Assembly: GCA_021292105.1 (NCBI GenBank)
Contig: CM037874.1
Coordinates: forward strand, 35,452,185 to 35,516,184
DNA from: Anadara kagoshimensis
Lineage: Eukaryota > Mollusca > Bivalvia > Arcoida > Arcidae
Direction of reading: 5' to 3'
Length of the DNA stretch: 64,000 nucleotides
Position 1 is the first letter of the stretch; each line of letters starts with the position of its first letter. Shown here in pieces: positions 51,535 through 62,738 of the stretch. Under the pieces are notes generated by a model. It was not told the DNA's origin and searched no databases. It was given only the letters and a program-made list of their open reading frames with translations. Made by a program: the position numbers and the translations under genes.

Positions 51535-52020
51535 AATATTGCTTGAAAAGTATGATGTCTCTGTATCCAAAATTACCCTGCATATAATTGACGTTCATAA
51601 TCCCATGTTCATTTCATTCCCAAATTTATAAGAAGCTTGCGAAACAAGAGGTACTTACCCTTTCGGAACTTTCGGTCTCACTACCCTAGTGTAAAATCAC
51701 TTGTTTTACCTAATTTGCTACCTTTAAAGATTTATTTTGGGGGGGGGTGTGGTTTGGACATGGATTGGTATGTTTGTTTTGAATCAGTCTAAACTAAAGA
51801 CAATGCTTACTTTGTGTTCATGAATATTGTGTTTAAGTATAACCATTATGTATTAATCAAACACAAACATACTGGTTTATGCTCAAATCAAAATCGAAAA
51901 AGCAAAGTAAAAACTTTGAAAACTGGCAAATTACGCTAAAAAGTGACCTTCCGTCAGGGTAGTGAGTCCGTGCGCCTCGGAAGGGTAAGAACCTCCTGTT
52001 AAGTTAGGCAAGTGTTTATA
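51535..52020. mobile_element. Two retroelement ends in outward-inverted order
   Basis: A + strand 3' end (51535-51785, terminus GGATTGGTATGTTTGTTTTG) is followed after about 70 bp by a forward terminus (51855-52020). They may be neighbouring insertions or the two inverted ends of one rearranged copy. Confidence 0.5.
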
Positions 52021-52061
52021 ACACAGCTATGATATAATACTGGTTAACAAGCAGGCCGAGT

Positions 52062-52402
52062 TGCTTACGTTTGTAACGTCCCATTCAAGAATATTCAACT
52101 TATATCGAGACAACGCCAGCTTTAAGCGAAGGTGCAGAAATTGTTCCTGTGCGTTGCGCAAATGGAATTATACAGCAGGGTTCTTTAGTGTGCCAAGCCC
52201 ATCGTGACGAAGCTTATCGGACCTCGTTTATTTTAAGTTCCCATCCGAACGAACTGTGACTTTCATTCCGTAATGCCGAGTACTTGGCGAAAAAACAGTC
52301 ACTACCAACTTTTAAGTCTTGGGTCGGACCCGGCTGGGGATGAACCCACGACTTCCTACTTACGGAGCGAACACTATACCAACTGAGATACCTCAGCGGT
52401 AT
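52062..52402 (-). repeat. tRNA-derived SINE, reverse orientation, nearly full length
   Basis: It has the inverted body (CAGCAGGGTTCTTTAGTGTG, CCTCGTTTATTTTAAGTTCC), the B box, and the head ending AACTGAGATACCTCAGCGG. Same family as 22.8 kb. Confidence 0.8.
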
Positions 52403-52791
52403 TACGCAACGTATGAACATACAACTATAGAGCAAAACATTTTAATGTATATTTTCCTTATTGACCAATTATTCTACATACGAATATATGTACCTGTGTG
52501 TTACAGTACATGTATAGGTCTATCGAAAGTTTCAGACTAAGCGAACTAATAAGTCCCAAATCGGCAGCTTATATTATCGCCCACACTTTACCTTTTGGCA
52601 AGTTTGGGTAACAAGCTATCCTTATCTCAGCAATTTGACAGTGCTGGCCGAGTTTTGACACCTTTTCGTTAGGCGAGTGTTAAACTTTTAAATCTGCATT
52701 GAAAATGATTCCCATAATGTATTCGAAGTAAACAAGTAAATAATAATTTCTGTTTCCTTTACATGATGTATGTACTCGTTCATGATAAATA

Positions 52792-52953
52792 CTGTCAAAC
52801 TTGTCTATTATGGCCACCCAAGGCCACCCAAGGCAACCAGTAAAAGGGGTCTTTATGGGCAAGTGGCCTTTATATACAGCTTTAAATAATATGAATAAAG
52901 AACAAATGGGATAGAATTCTATTGGTCCTTATAAAGAGTGGCAGATTGGACTG
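52792..52953 (+). mobile_element. TA-flanked MITE (CAGTC family), copy 4
   Basis: Starts CTGTCAAACTTGTCTATTA, ends GGCAGATTGGACTG, flanked by TA. 162 bp, with a small internal duplication of GGCCACCCAA. Confidence 0.7.
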
Positions 52954-53224
52954 TATTTAAATTAAAGGTCAAGCTGATAGGTCAATGTTGTCTGGAAACC
53001 AGTGATCGTTCCTTTTAAATTAAAACTATGTTGGATCGATAACGATCTCTGACACATAAAAAGATAAACATTATGTAAACCATTACTTCTTTAACAGACG
53101 AATATCATTTTCAATTTTTTGACAATCAAATATGATTCAAATTAAGAGATAACAATGTTATTTAAAGAGTTTCGACTGTCGCAAAATAAGCTATATAAAC
53201 GGTATTTGAGACGTTTTCACGTTT

Positions 53225-53660
53225 TACGGTCGGAATTCTTCAAATGTTACATAGTTATCTCCATTCTAATGCATATAAAAACAATGCTCAAATTAATTGA
53301 ATAAATGAAGATTCCCGATGCTAAAGTCAGACATTGTTTAGTACGACACATCGATGTGGACCTGTATCCTTCCGCCACAAATATATGTCTATCACTAAAC
53401 CACTGGTATCCATAGATATAATAATTTTATTGTTTAAAATACAGATGCCGAGTGAATATCAATATTTAACAAAATCTTTGTTTACAACGATGAATTATGT
53501 CATTACGTTTTGTAAACAAAAGCACGTGTAACGACATGTAGGATTACATGACGTAATCGTAGCCTAGGTAGCAAGCGACGTCATCACTCCAACCGTAAAA
53601 CGTAGATTTTACTGCGGTTGGGGTCCAATCAAAATCCTGTTTACAAATTCTTTGCATTAG
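53225..53660 (+). repeat. Dispersed segment shared with 5490-6075
   Basis: Same ordered blocks as in gene A intron 3, without the CAGTC MITE. Confidence 0.6.
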
Positions 53661-53750
53661 AATAAATTATTACATGAAGTGTAAGCAAAGAACATTGACC
53701 TGTTCGTTTGAACTTTAATATATATAATTTATTATGAAGGAGTACTATTA

Positions 53751-53893
53751 GTTACACAGTAATTTAGTAACCTAATACGGAAATATATGGATTCATTAAA
53801 AAATCTATACTGGACGATCTCGATAGCCGAGTCCATTGTGGATTTTAACGACTCCATATATTTCAGTATAAAGTCACTAAATCCCTGTGTAAC
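53751..53893. mobile_element. Small MITE, about 143 bp
   Basis: Left arm GTTACACAGTAATTTAGTAA to ATTAAAAAATC, right arm GATTTTAACG to ATTTAGTGA-like, ending CCCTGTGTAAC. The 55-bp arms pair with about 80 percent identity around a 35-bp centre. Confidence 0.65.
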
Positions 53894-54306
53894 GAAGTTC
53901 TTGATCTTCAAGAAACATTAGTACATCTGCAGAAACAGCAAACTGCTTTGATGACGCCATTTTTATACAGGTTACAGGCGACGTAATGGCTACTGACGTA
54001 ATATTTTTGGGAACCAAGGAAGATAATCACTAGAGACCTAATATAACCCATGTTAGGTTACTAATTGACCAATGGAAATAAAGAAATTTATATATAAAGA
54101 ACACATTTTATCTATACCATGGCAAATATACATTGTTTATTTTAACTGTGAATCCTAACACTACCCAAGTGATAATTTGATCATCGTATATGAATAGTTT
54201 TAATAAAAGGTCAAGCGGGCGGGTTGTCAATTGTTGTTTGTCTCTACCAGTAATTCGTCCTCGTTGTTTGGAAGATCAATTAAAATATCGATTAAATGGC
54301 ATTTGA

Positions 54307-54620
54307 TCTCGGAAACATAAAAAGTATACTAATTAGTATTAGGTAGATCATAGTTTATTCAACAGACAAGTTTCATTTACATTTCATCTAGGAAACAAAA
54401 AATGTATACTAATTAGTATTAGGTAGATTATTGTTTATTAAACAGACAAGTATTATTTCAATTTATCTAGGAGACATAAAAATGTATACTAATTAGTATT
54501 ACGTAGATCATTATTTATTAAACAGACAAGTATTATTTAAATTTTCTCTGGGAAACATAAAAATGTATACCATAGTATTAGGTAGATCATTGTTAATTTA
54601 ACAGACAAGTATCAATTCCA
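54307..54620 (+). repeat. About 80-bp tandem repeat, four units
   Basis: Each unit has GGAAACATAAAAATGTATAC, TAGTATTAGGTAGATCAT and TTAAACAGACAAGTAT. Units begin near 54307, 54389, 54468 and 54548. A single unit in the duplicate (60100-61015) is split by a retroelement. Confidence 0.85.
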
Positions 54621-54935
54621 TTTTATTTATTTGTCAATCAAAATTTGAATAATATATAAGGAATAATCACCAGTAATATTTAACAACTGTACTAATTCTA
54701 CAAGAATAAAATACATCTCTTTGTAAAGAACACCTGTTTAACAAACAATTTTAATTAATATTTTTTCTATTTTGTATTTAATTTCAAATGCTGTCTCTCA
54801 CTGCCTACGTTCAAATTCCAAGCAGGACAAACCTCAGTGTGTATTTCAGTAAGCGTTCCGAATTTCTCCGAGCATACTGGTTTCCTCAAACATTTCTGAA
54901 GTGTCTGCATCGATATAGTCAACAAAATTGTGTTG

Positions 54936-54937
54936 TG

Positions 54938-54969
<32 letters not shown>
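54936..54969 (+). repeat. (TG)n microsatellite in duplicate copy 1
   Basis: About 14 TG units followed by AAGCTTATTGACTTATTTCA; the same follows the tract at 62133. Confidence 0.95.
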
Positions 54970-54970
<1 letters not shown>

Positions 54971-55584
54971 GCTTATTGACTTATTTCAGACGTAACCCCC
55001 TCAATAATTAATACAAAGCCTAAGTATCTACTTTTTGATATTTATTTTTCAATCCATGTATTCCTGTCTCATATGTCTTATTTATCAAATTTTGACTATC
55101 TAAATTTTAAAAAAAATCAGAAAATTGAAAACTTATAATAAGAGGCACGATCTCATTACCTGAAAAGTACAAATGACGGGGAATCCCATGAGATTTTTTG
55201 CATTGCATTCGTAAAATTGATGAGATAAGGATATTTAATTTCAGAACACATCAAGTTAATTTTTAGTTCTACGATATTTTTTTAAAAAATATAAGGGGCG
55301 AGCGAGCGATCAAAATTAAAGGTATTTTTCTACAAAATATACACTTGCGGAAAATATAAGGAAATGACCTATAGGAAAATTTCATACATGTCAAAATTTA
55401 CATTAATAAAAAATTGGTTAAAAGTACTTCCTATCTATAGAATAAAGTATGTTCTAAAGTGTCATGTCAAAAAAGATATCCTTGGTACCGGATAAGTATT
55501 TCTATATGTGCATGGAAACGGTGATTCAAAGCAAAAATGGTTATTTCCATACATTTGACTGCATAGATATTGCAATTTCATACC

Positions 55585-55682
55585 GATGGCAGGCCTGCCC
55601 GTGAACAAAACCGACATTAAAATGTAGGTATATATTTTAGTTTTCACTGACCTAAAGATTATCCACGGGCATGCCTGCCATC
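55585..55682. repeat. Stem-loop, 19-bp arms
   Basis: GATGGCAGGCCTGCCCGTG at 55585-55603 and CACGGGCATGCCTGCCATC at 55664-55682, one mismatch, 60-base loop. It lies about 90 bp before the tRNA-like sequence. Confidence 0.7.
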
Positions 55683-55773
55683 ATAGTGAAAAATTGAAAA
55701 AAAAACTCTTAAAAATTAAACCATTATCCTTGTCAGTCACTCATATATTATAGCGTATACAAAGCGTTCGTAA

Positions 55774-55875
55774 GCTTCGGTAGCTCAGTGGTAAAGTATG
55801 TGGACTACTAAGATATCACGAAATGTTGTTATTTTAGTGTGTAGGTTCGAATCCCATACATTGCACGGGATTTTG
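55774..55875 (+). repeat. tRNA-like sequence (SINE head), not a working tRNA
   Basis: A good A box (TAGCTCAGTGG) and B box (GGTTCGAATCC) lie about 60 bases apart, more than in a normal tRNA. The seven bases before the A box do not pair with those after the T arm. Most likely a SINE head or tRNA pseudogene. Confidence 0.5.
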
Positions 55876-55879
55876 ATTT

Positions 55880-57345
55880 TTTTATTTTTCCTAATTTTTC
55901 TATCTTCAAAACACATTATTTACTTAATTATATTTAACTCAATTGTAAGTGAATAAGTTTTAATACTTTTTTCGTCAAAATTTAATGTTTAAGCATCGAT
56001 ATTTATATATATAACCAGACAAAACAAAGTCTCGTATAAACATGCCGTCTAAACAACGTGCTTCTTGTTGTATACTGGTATATGTAACAAGAGTGTCATA
56101 GTTGTAGGTTTTGTAATCTGGAACGAGTTGAAAATCCTGCTGGGGCATCGGTAAATCACAAAAAATAATTTACTTCCGATTTAACGTACATTTATAAACT
56201 GTACAGCCACTTTAACTACGGATTTAAACTGAATCGTTATCACCGGTTAAGTGACAGAAAACACTTTTTTATATAATAGTGGCCTCATACAGGTAAAATC
56301 TTATAGCCATGCCATGAATATTCCTGTGGGTCGATCGCTCGCAAAAACCGAAGACATCCTTTAAGCCAAAAGAGCAAGAGAAAAAATGAACAAAAAGATA
56401 GTTAATGAATGAAATGGCAAAACCAATGTACAAAAAAATGTATAACTCACAAAAGCAAAGAATTTGCTGATATGGCAAATTTCAATAAAATGACAACAAA
56501 TTATTAATCAATAAAGGTTCTTATACCACCTTCCCGGTGGCGTAATTCGCCGAAACAAAATAAAATCGCGGGATGATTACGTACGCCTTACACCTGGAGT
56601 TCCGTGCTTATAATTTCTTTAATTTTCTTTTTTGTGTTTCATCCGAATTATTGGCAGGACTAACATCTTTGCAACTGATAAATGTATTACGTCGTACCTG
56701 GCGCAAGACATTCATGTTTGAGAAATTACACCATAGCCCAAGAATCCAACTATTTAACCCCAGTCTGTAGAATCATTTGAAGACAAATCTTGTTTTTTCC
56801 AAAAAAAAGGCTGATTTTAAACTATAAATTTCATTGAATTGGATCGAAATTAACAACTTTTGGGTTAATGCGCACACGTGAAAGTACTAGAACTGAAGTG
56901 TCAATCTCTAACCATTGCGTATCTTAATGTATATCTGATTTAAGCAAACTAAATATTTGTCACGATTTATCTTGAATTACGTTGCCAAATTATTATGTAT
57001 TAGTTTTTTTAAATATATTTGACTACAAATCAATCAAACATAACCAGATTAAAAGTCAGCTTTCATGTTGATGAGGACCGAATCGATATGAACACCACCT
57101 GGAAACAGGGGGACATAACCAGGTCAGTAAAATCACAACTGGTTTCCCACTGGAAAGGCCGCAGACGAGCTTTCTTAATTATAGAAGGGATATAAAACCT
57201 TTAGCTTCTAAATACAGACATACTTACAAATACAAATATCAAACGAGAATTTTTTCGTTTGTGCAGTAGAAGTCATACTGACAACCGAAACCGCATGACA
57301 CGTCCCTTGATGGCTTATGAGAACTGTCAGAATTCTTTCTGAGTT
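55880..57345. other. Intergenic, nothing recognised
   Basis: AT-rich. GCCGCAGACGAGCTTTCTTA and CATACTTACAAATACAAAT at 57163-57235 recur loosely at 27345-27420. No gene. Confidence 0.4.
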
Positions 57346-57349
57346 AAGT

Positions 57350-57850
57350 ATAGGGCCTGGGGGTTCCCGGGGCTAAATAATTTCAAGACCAAACCATCAG
57401 CTGGCGAGATGTTGGCCACAATAATTTGGAACGCAAAATGTGTTATTATGTTTGGCTTTTTCCCAAGAGAAGTACAATAAGTGAAGTGTACTATGCAAAC
57501 TTATAAGATCAGCTGCTAACCACTGCAACAGGGGAACTTGAGAGTCTACACTTGCAAAGTTTCAATGGATGCTGTTGAGTGAAACGGGTGTGGATACAAG
57601 ATCCTACCTATTCGGGTAACCTAGCTTCTGGCAACTTCTTCCAAATCCCGTAATTTAAAAAAAATGGTATGTGTAGACGTCATTTCCGGTCTGAAGAAGA
57701 AGTCGAGGGAAAGTTGAGGATTGGGCAATGGATAGAATCTAGTCTTTTCAGTTCTATTTTGATGGCACTTAAACACCTTTGGTCTAAGCGCATCACACTA
57801 GAAGACAATTACATCGGAAAAGAAGAGACGTATCGCAACCTGAAATAAGT
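57350..57850 (+). pseudogene. mariner transposase remnant, second copy
   Basis: It contains ACGCAAAATGTGTTATTATG, CCCAAGAGAAG, CTAGCTTCTGGCAACTTCTT, GGTCTGAAGAAGAAGTCG and CACACTAGAAGACAATTACA, matching the 28.7-29.0-kb copy. It keeps an extra block (TGTACTATGCAAACTTATAA) lost from that copy. Degenerate. Confidence 0.7.
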
Positions 57851-57859
57851 TCGGCTTTT

Positions 57860-59780
57860 TACTGATTGACGCGCCCTCATATATCAAAGATAAGGTTTTA
57901 TGTTTTGTCAATTAAAACGATTATATGCAGATTGTTGCCATATAAAATTTAGATACTGAGATTGTTATTTAAAGCATTCCTTTTTGTTTAAGGATGTCAC
58001 AGTTGGTTTTAAACATCCTGTACCATTTCGTTGACATGCAAATTCCTGGGTTGAAATATTCACCAAAACAATAAATATTGGGTTACCACTAAAATTAAAA
58101 ATTTTACAGTATAAAAACCATTCTGAGAGACAAGCGAGGCAACTCAACGGTTTTAATGTTGCTCATTAATCGTATTATAAGCTTCTAATATTAATTGTTT
58201 AATTTTACATTAAGAATTTATGTTTATTCAATAACTATTTAATTAATTGATATTAAAAAAATATTTAAATTTCTTACAAAGCTTAATGATGTGCACATTA
58301 ACGATACAACAGCTTTAATTATATAAATAGATTGAAATAACATGACGTATATATTTTATTTCTCCTTAAGGTGTTAAAATCGAGTTCGTATACAGTACAA
58401 ACCTGTCGAAAGTTTAACATTAAGCAACGCATAAGTGTTTGCGCCAAACGCGACCCCCTCGATATAAATATACTCAACAAAAAAGTTAAGGGCCACATCA
58501 AAAACATTATTTAATTTTGTAGAACATAAATCATATCATGCCATATTCAGTCTTCTTATAATTTCATAAGGGGGATAGATTTCATGCACAAAAAATTTAC
58601 TTCATAACATCATTTGAAACAAGAAAAGAATAAGAACAAAATACAGATGGATTTTACATTTTGCAGATTTTGGATTTTTATTTCAAATTTTACAATGGTC
58701 CCTTACTTTTTTGTTGAATATAAATCTCGCCAGCTTTTTGGCCGTTGCTGTCTTTTTTCGGAAGATTTCCAACCACTTGTTAGTCATATCTTTGGCACTC
58801 GGAAGACGAGCTTCGTTAGTTTAAGTTTTAAACATTCGACAGGTCTGTACTGTTTCTTTTAAAAATAATCTTTAAATGTTAATGAAAGATTTAATATTTG
58901 TTTCTTGTAATTTTGTAAAGCAATTAATCAATCCTTTCAATCGATTTGACCGCTCACAAAGGTTATTTAATCATTTTTAAATGATTTTTGTTTGGATTTC
59001 TTGTTCAAAGTGTTAAACTTATGATTCGGTCAATAAATTAATAAACGACAAAAAATTGGTAATGTCAATCAAATGCAAATACAGTACACGTCTGTCGAAA
59101 GCCCTCAATCTGATATTGGAGTCTCGGGTCGATATGACATATGATGTGGATTTAACCATGTTTTATTCTCTACAAAGGGTCCCGTGTAGACGAAATAAAC
59201 GACAATCGGAACGCCAAGTCAGCAATTTCTACAAATTGTGTTTCGGCTTTACAAGTTTGTTACCTCCATTCGTTTGGAAATTTGGGATTACTTTTCGACA
59301 AGTGTCTGAGTGGCGAAAAAGACAACCGTCTTTAAACTTAAAAGTAAATTTATCTAGTATGAAACTTTTGAATTATATGCCAAAGAACAACAGTTTGATA
59401 TTTCATTTTGAATTTAGCTAAGCGATACTGTTATTGACACACTATTTCTGATTTCTTGACGACAATCAATTTCTTCTCACGATTGCCAAAAAATTTTTGA
59501 CAATCTTAAAAAACTGGACATTTTTTGTGTACATTGAATTGCCACTTTATATTTTGTAAAATGTGACATTATACAATTAGAATTAAACTTAATAAAGAAT
59601 GTTTTCTGCGCATTGGTTGTTAATATCTTAAAAAAACGAAAGATTGGATGGTATATTTAGTTGTCAATAAAACAAAGATGGCTGTCCCCACGATGATCGA
59701 TGCTTCAATTTCAACGGGGTTGACGTTCCGAGTGCAACTTTTGTTCTCTGTACATGCATGTACTTACTTGTACTAGTTCA
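57860..59780. other. Intergenic, nothing firm recognised
   Basis: AT-rich. CTCAACAAAAAAGTTAAGGG at 58475 resembles the end of a DNA transposon. The open frame at 59056 is listed separately. Confidence 0.4.
59056..59421 (+). other. Unrecognised 121-codon open frame
   Basis: Open from ATG 59056 to 59421, Lys/Arg- and Ser-rich, with FGITFRQVSEWRKRQPSLNL. No domain is recognised, and no splice sites or neighbours support it. CAGTACACGTCTGTCGAAAG near its start has a relative at 58395 (CAGTACAAACCTGTCGAAAG), which suggests a repeat. Probably a chance or transposon-derived frame. Confidence 0.2.
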
Positions 59781-59827
59781 TATTAAAGGTCAAGTGGACA
59801 GGTAAATGTTGTTTACCTGCAACAGCA

Positions 59828-60035
59828 ATTGCTGGATCGCCGGCCAAGCCCACAATGTTCCGACAAAGGCTCAACATGTTTGAATTACACACAAAAAGAA
59901 TAAAAACTCGGCCTGAATTGTGTCATTTAATGACGGCACTGATACTACAACGTCATTAGTTACGTTTACGCTGTTTTGTTACCGCGATGGCGGCCTGTGT
60001 CTGAACATAAAATGCGTGGCCAGCGATACGTCAAT
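59828..60035. mobile_element. Palindromic MITE, about 200 bp, copy 2
   Basis: Ends GGATCGCCGGCCAAGCCCAC and GCGTGGCCAGCGATACGTC, flanked by AATT on both sides; the homologous site near 54.25 kb has a single AATT and no insertion. The interior matches the 35.8-kb copy. Confidence 0.75.
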
Positions 60036-60126
60036 TCGTCATCGTTGTTTTGAAGATCAATTAAAATATAAAATATATCGATTAAATCACATTTGATCTC
60101 AGAAACATAAAAAATGTATATTAGGT

Positions 60127-60985
60127 AATCAAAAACAAACATGCTAATCCATGCCCGAATCACAATACAGAAGCAAAGTAAAAACTTTGGAACTGACAAG
60201 TTAGATTAGACACGTGAACTTCCAGCAGGGAAGTGAGGCCGAGTGCTCAGGAAAGGTAAGCACCTCCTGTTTAGCTAACTACATCCGCCACGTGTGCAAT
60301 CAAATCTATGTGAAAGGAACATGGAACCATGAGACGTCAAATATATCCAGGGCAATCCTGGACACAGAGACGTCAAACTTATCAACAATACTGTGATGAC
60401 GGTCATAAATTTTTTTGAGGGCCTTGATAAGCCTAGGCTTGCAATATCCCTTAGTCAAAAATTTATTCGTTATCAGCCTACTTCGTTGTACAAAGTCACC
60501 GTAGTGGGAACAAGCTCTACCATAACGTATTAATTGGGAAACAAATACACCATAAGCAGGTGAAGCAGGTATATTGCTGCATAAAAAAGGAAAGTTAACG
60601 ATAGAAAAATTGAAGTCATCACGTTTGTCATAAAGTCTAAATATGAAACAGAACTTGAGGAATCAGTCGTGTCTTTTATTTTAAGCTCACTAGGATAGAT
60701 GACATTTACATAGTCTCCAAATTTAGGATTGTTAAGAGACATAACGACATCTATATATCTGTATGTTGAGTTGAATAATTTGGGGACAGTCTTCGCTCCA
60801 GATTTAACAAGGATCTGCATAAATTCTACTTCATAAGAATAAAGAAACAAATCAGCAAGGAATGGTGCACAGTTTGTACCCATTGGTATACCGATTGTTT
60901 GCTGAAACACTTTATTAACAAACACAACAAATATGTTATCTATCAAAAACTCCAACATTTTGTTGATGGTATCTTCAGCATATTT
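60127..60985 (-). mobile_element. Longest retroelement copy, broken
   Basis: It sits inside the 80-bp repeat family (GTATATTAGGTA on the left, CCATTGTTTATTTAACAGAC on the right). The minus strand shows FQQTIGIPMGTNCAPFLADL, FLYSYE, the YIDD region and IYPSEL, then the leader and terminus AATCAAAAACAAACATGCTA. The upstream part of the RT is absent, as in all copies here, so copies are 5' truncated. Confidence 0.7.
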
Positions 60986-61029
60986 TTGTTTGGAATACCA
61001 TTGTTTATTTAACAGACAAGTATCGATTT

Positions 61030-61650
61030 AGGAAATAATCATCATTTACTTGTTGTATATCGTCGAATAATACACGGACCGGAGTTAACATGCGGAAGAA
61101 TATATCACGAGGTGGCTATGCCATCGAGTGATTTATTTGCCGTATATTAACGAAAATTATAACATGAATTAGATAAAAATGATTGCAATAAATATTGCGA
61201 AATCTTTCTTCAAAAGTACATTTGACTATCTACTTGCAAAGAGGTCCATTGATACAATTTGGTTGTTGAGATTGCCTCCATTGAAATCAATTATTTTATG
61301 AATTAAAATTACATCACAACCATACTAGACAACAAAAAACATGACATCATAAGATAAGCAAGGGATTACGTCTTTAAAACGAAACAGCGATTGGTATATC
61401 GTTTTTTATACCACGGGTTGCTCTCCTCATGTTTTATATAAGGAAAAACACAGGTTATGTTACAATTAAGAAATAATCAACATTTACCCGTGGTATATCG
61501 CCGAATATACATGGATCGAAATTCACATGCGGAAGAATATATCACGAGGTGGCTTTGCATGTTAACATGCGGCGAATATATATATCACTCGGTGGCAAAG
61601 CCTCCTCGTGATATATTCTTCCGCATGTGAACTACGGTCCGTGTTAAAAT
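61030..61650. mobile_element. Palindromic repeat block
   Basis: ACATGCGGAAGAATATATCA and CGAGGTGGCT occur directly at about 61090 and 61518, and inverted at 61595-61640 (AGCCTCCTCGTGATATATTC, TTCCGCATGTGAAC). 61518-61640 is a long hairpin. It looks like two degraded foldback elements, absent from the homologous segment at 54.65 kb. Confidence 0.6.
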
Positions 61651-61711
61651 CACCTGTTTAATAACCAATTTTGATATTTTTTTATATTTCAAATGTTATC
61701 TCTCGCTCTGA

Positions 61712-62030
61712 GTTCCCATTCCGCTCAGACCACATGTGGAAAAGTGAATTTTTCCTTGCCGTTTACCTTTACTGATTTACCTGGTATCAGTATAATGGAC
61801 TTAGAGAGTGGTACGCTTGTCTGCGGCGTACTGGCTCTGTAAGATAGCACGATAAAGTCTACCTGAGTGACCGCCTCTACAAGACAGACCATAAAACACA
61901 CTCGCACTTCGTATGCGTACACTAAATTGTTCATGGATTAACATAGAGATTATTTAAAATATTTATCGTTGCGAATAGCAGAAAAATTGCTGATGCGACG
62001 TTAAGCAACATTCAACCAACCAACCAAGCG
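61712..62030 (+). repeat. Non-LTR type insertion with CAAC tail
   Basis: It ends GATGCGACGTTAAGCAACAT then CAACCAACCAACC, a tail like those of SINE/LINE 3' ends. The homologous segment at about 54.81 kb lacks this stretch. No A or B box seen, so perhaps a 5' truncated LINE or a headless SINE. Confidence 0.5.
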
Positions 62031-62132
62031 GGACAGACCTTAGTGTGTATTCAGTACGCTTTCCTAATTTCTTAGTGCAACCCCGTTTTCTCCAGCATTT
62101 CTAAATTGTCCGCATCGATATAAGTGAACAAA

Positions 62133-62134
62133 AT

Positions 62135-62182
<48 letters not shown>
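62133..62182 (+). repeat. (TG)n microsatellite in duplicate copy 2
   Basis: About 24 TG units, same flank as at 54936. Confidence 0.95.
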
Positions 62183-62184
<2 letters not shown>

Positions 62185-62257
62185 GCTTATTGACTTATTT
62201 CAGACATAAATAATAAATATAAAGCCTTGGTATCTACTTTTTGATATTTAATTTTTA

Positions 62258-62714
62258 CTGTAGGAACCACTTTGACTGTGACAGTAAAATACTCTTTATA
62301 TCCATAGAAAATCAAATTAATTTGAATAAAGATCGATATTTTTCACTTACTTGTACCTAGTCGTAACAGGAAATCTGTATGCGCATCCGCTATTAGCCCA
62401 AAATATATATGCATAGGGTAAAACGTTGGTGCTATGGGAATTTACCATGTTGAAAAACCAGGCAAATGACGGATTTTGTTGCGCATATGACGTAAAGCGG
62501 TGTAAACATCGTCCTTTTCGCATGTGTAAAATCCCTATACCGCCAACATTTTCCATTCTACAGACATACTTTATGACAATCGCGGGGGCGCATACAGATT
62601 TCCTATTACGACTAGGAACAAGTAAGTGAAAAAGATCAAACTTTATTCAAATTTATTTGATTTTCAATGGATATAAAGAGTATTTTACTGTCACAGTCAC
62701 AGTGGTTCCTACAG
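62258..62714. mobile_element. 457-bp MITE with about 135-bp inverted repeats
   Basis: The left arm (62258-about 62395, CTGTAGGAACCACTTTGACT...) and right arm (about 62582-62714, ...CAGTGGTTCCTACAG) are inverted copies with few mismatches. TA flanks both ends (62256-62257, 62715-62716). The homologous segment at 55.05 kb has no insertion here. This suggests a Tc1/mariner-type non-autonomous element. Confidence 0.85.
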
Positions 62715-62738
62715 TAATTCATGTATTCTTGTCTGATG

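Larger units (their letters stand above)
54209..55320 (+). repeat. Segmental duplicate, copy 1 (without the later insertions)
   Basis: It shares ordered blocks with 59784-63830: AAAGGTCAAGCGGGCGGG, GAAGATCAATTAAAATAT, the 80-bp repeat, CACCTGTTTAA, the TG tract followed by AAGCTTATTGACTTATTTCA, GTATCTACTTTTTGATATTT, and finally GCGAGCGAGCGAT. Copy 2 is about 4 kb because of inserted elements. Confidence 0.75.

Noticed and set aside
51189-51587. 132-codon open frame upstream of gene C
   Set aside because: It runs through two retroelement ends and a dispersed repeat; no domain is seen.
55774-55860. tRNA gene
   Set aside because: A and B boxes are present but the acceptor ends do not pair and the box spacing is too long.
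62347-62629. Overlapping open frames at 62.4 kb
   Set aside because: They lie wholly within the non-autonomous 457-bp MITE and mirror its inverted arms.
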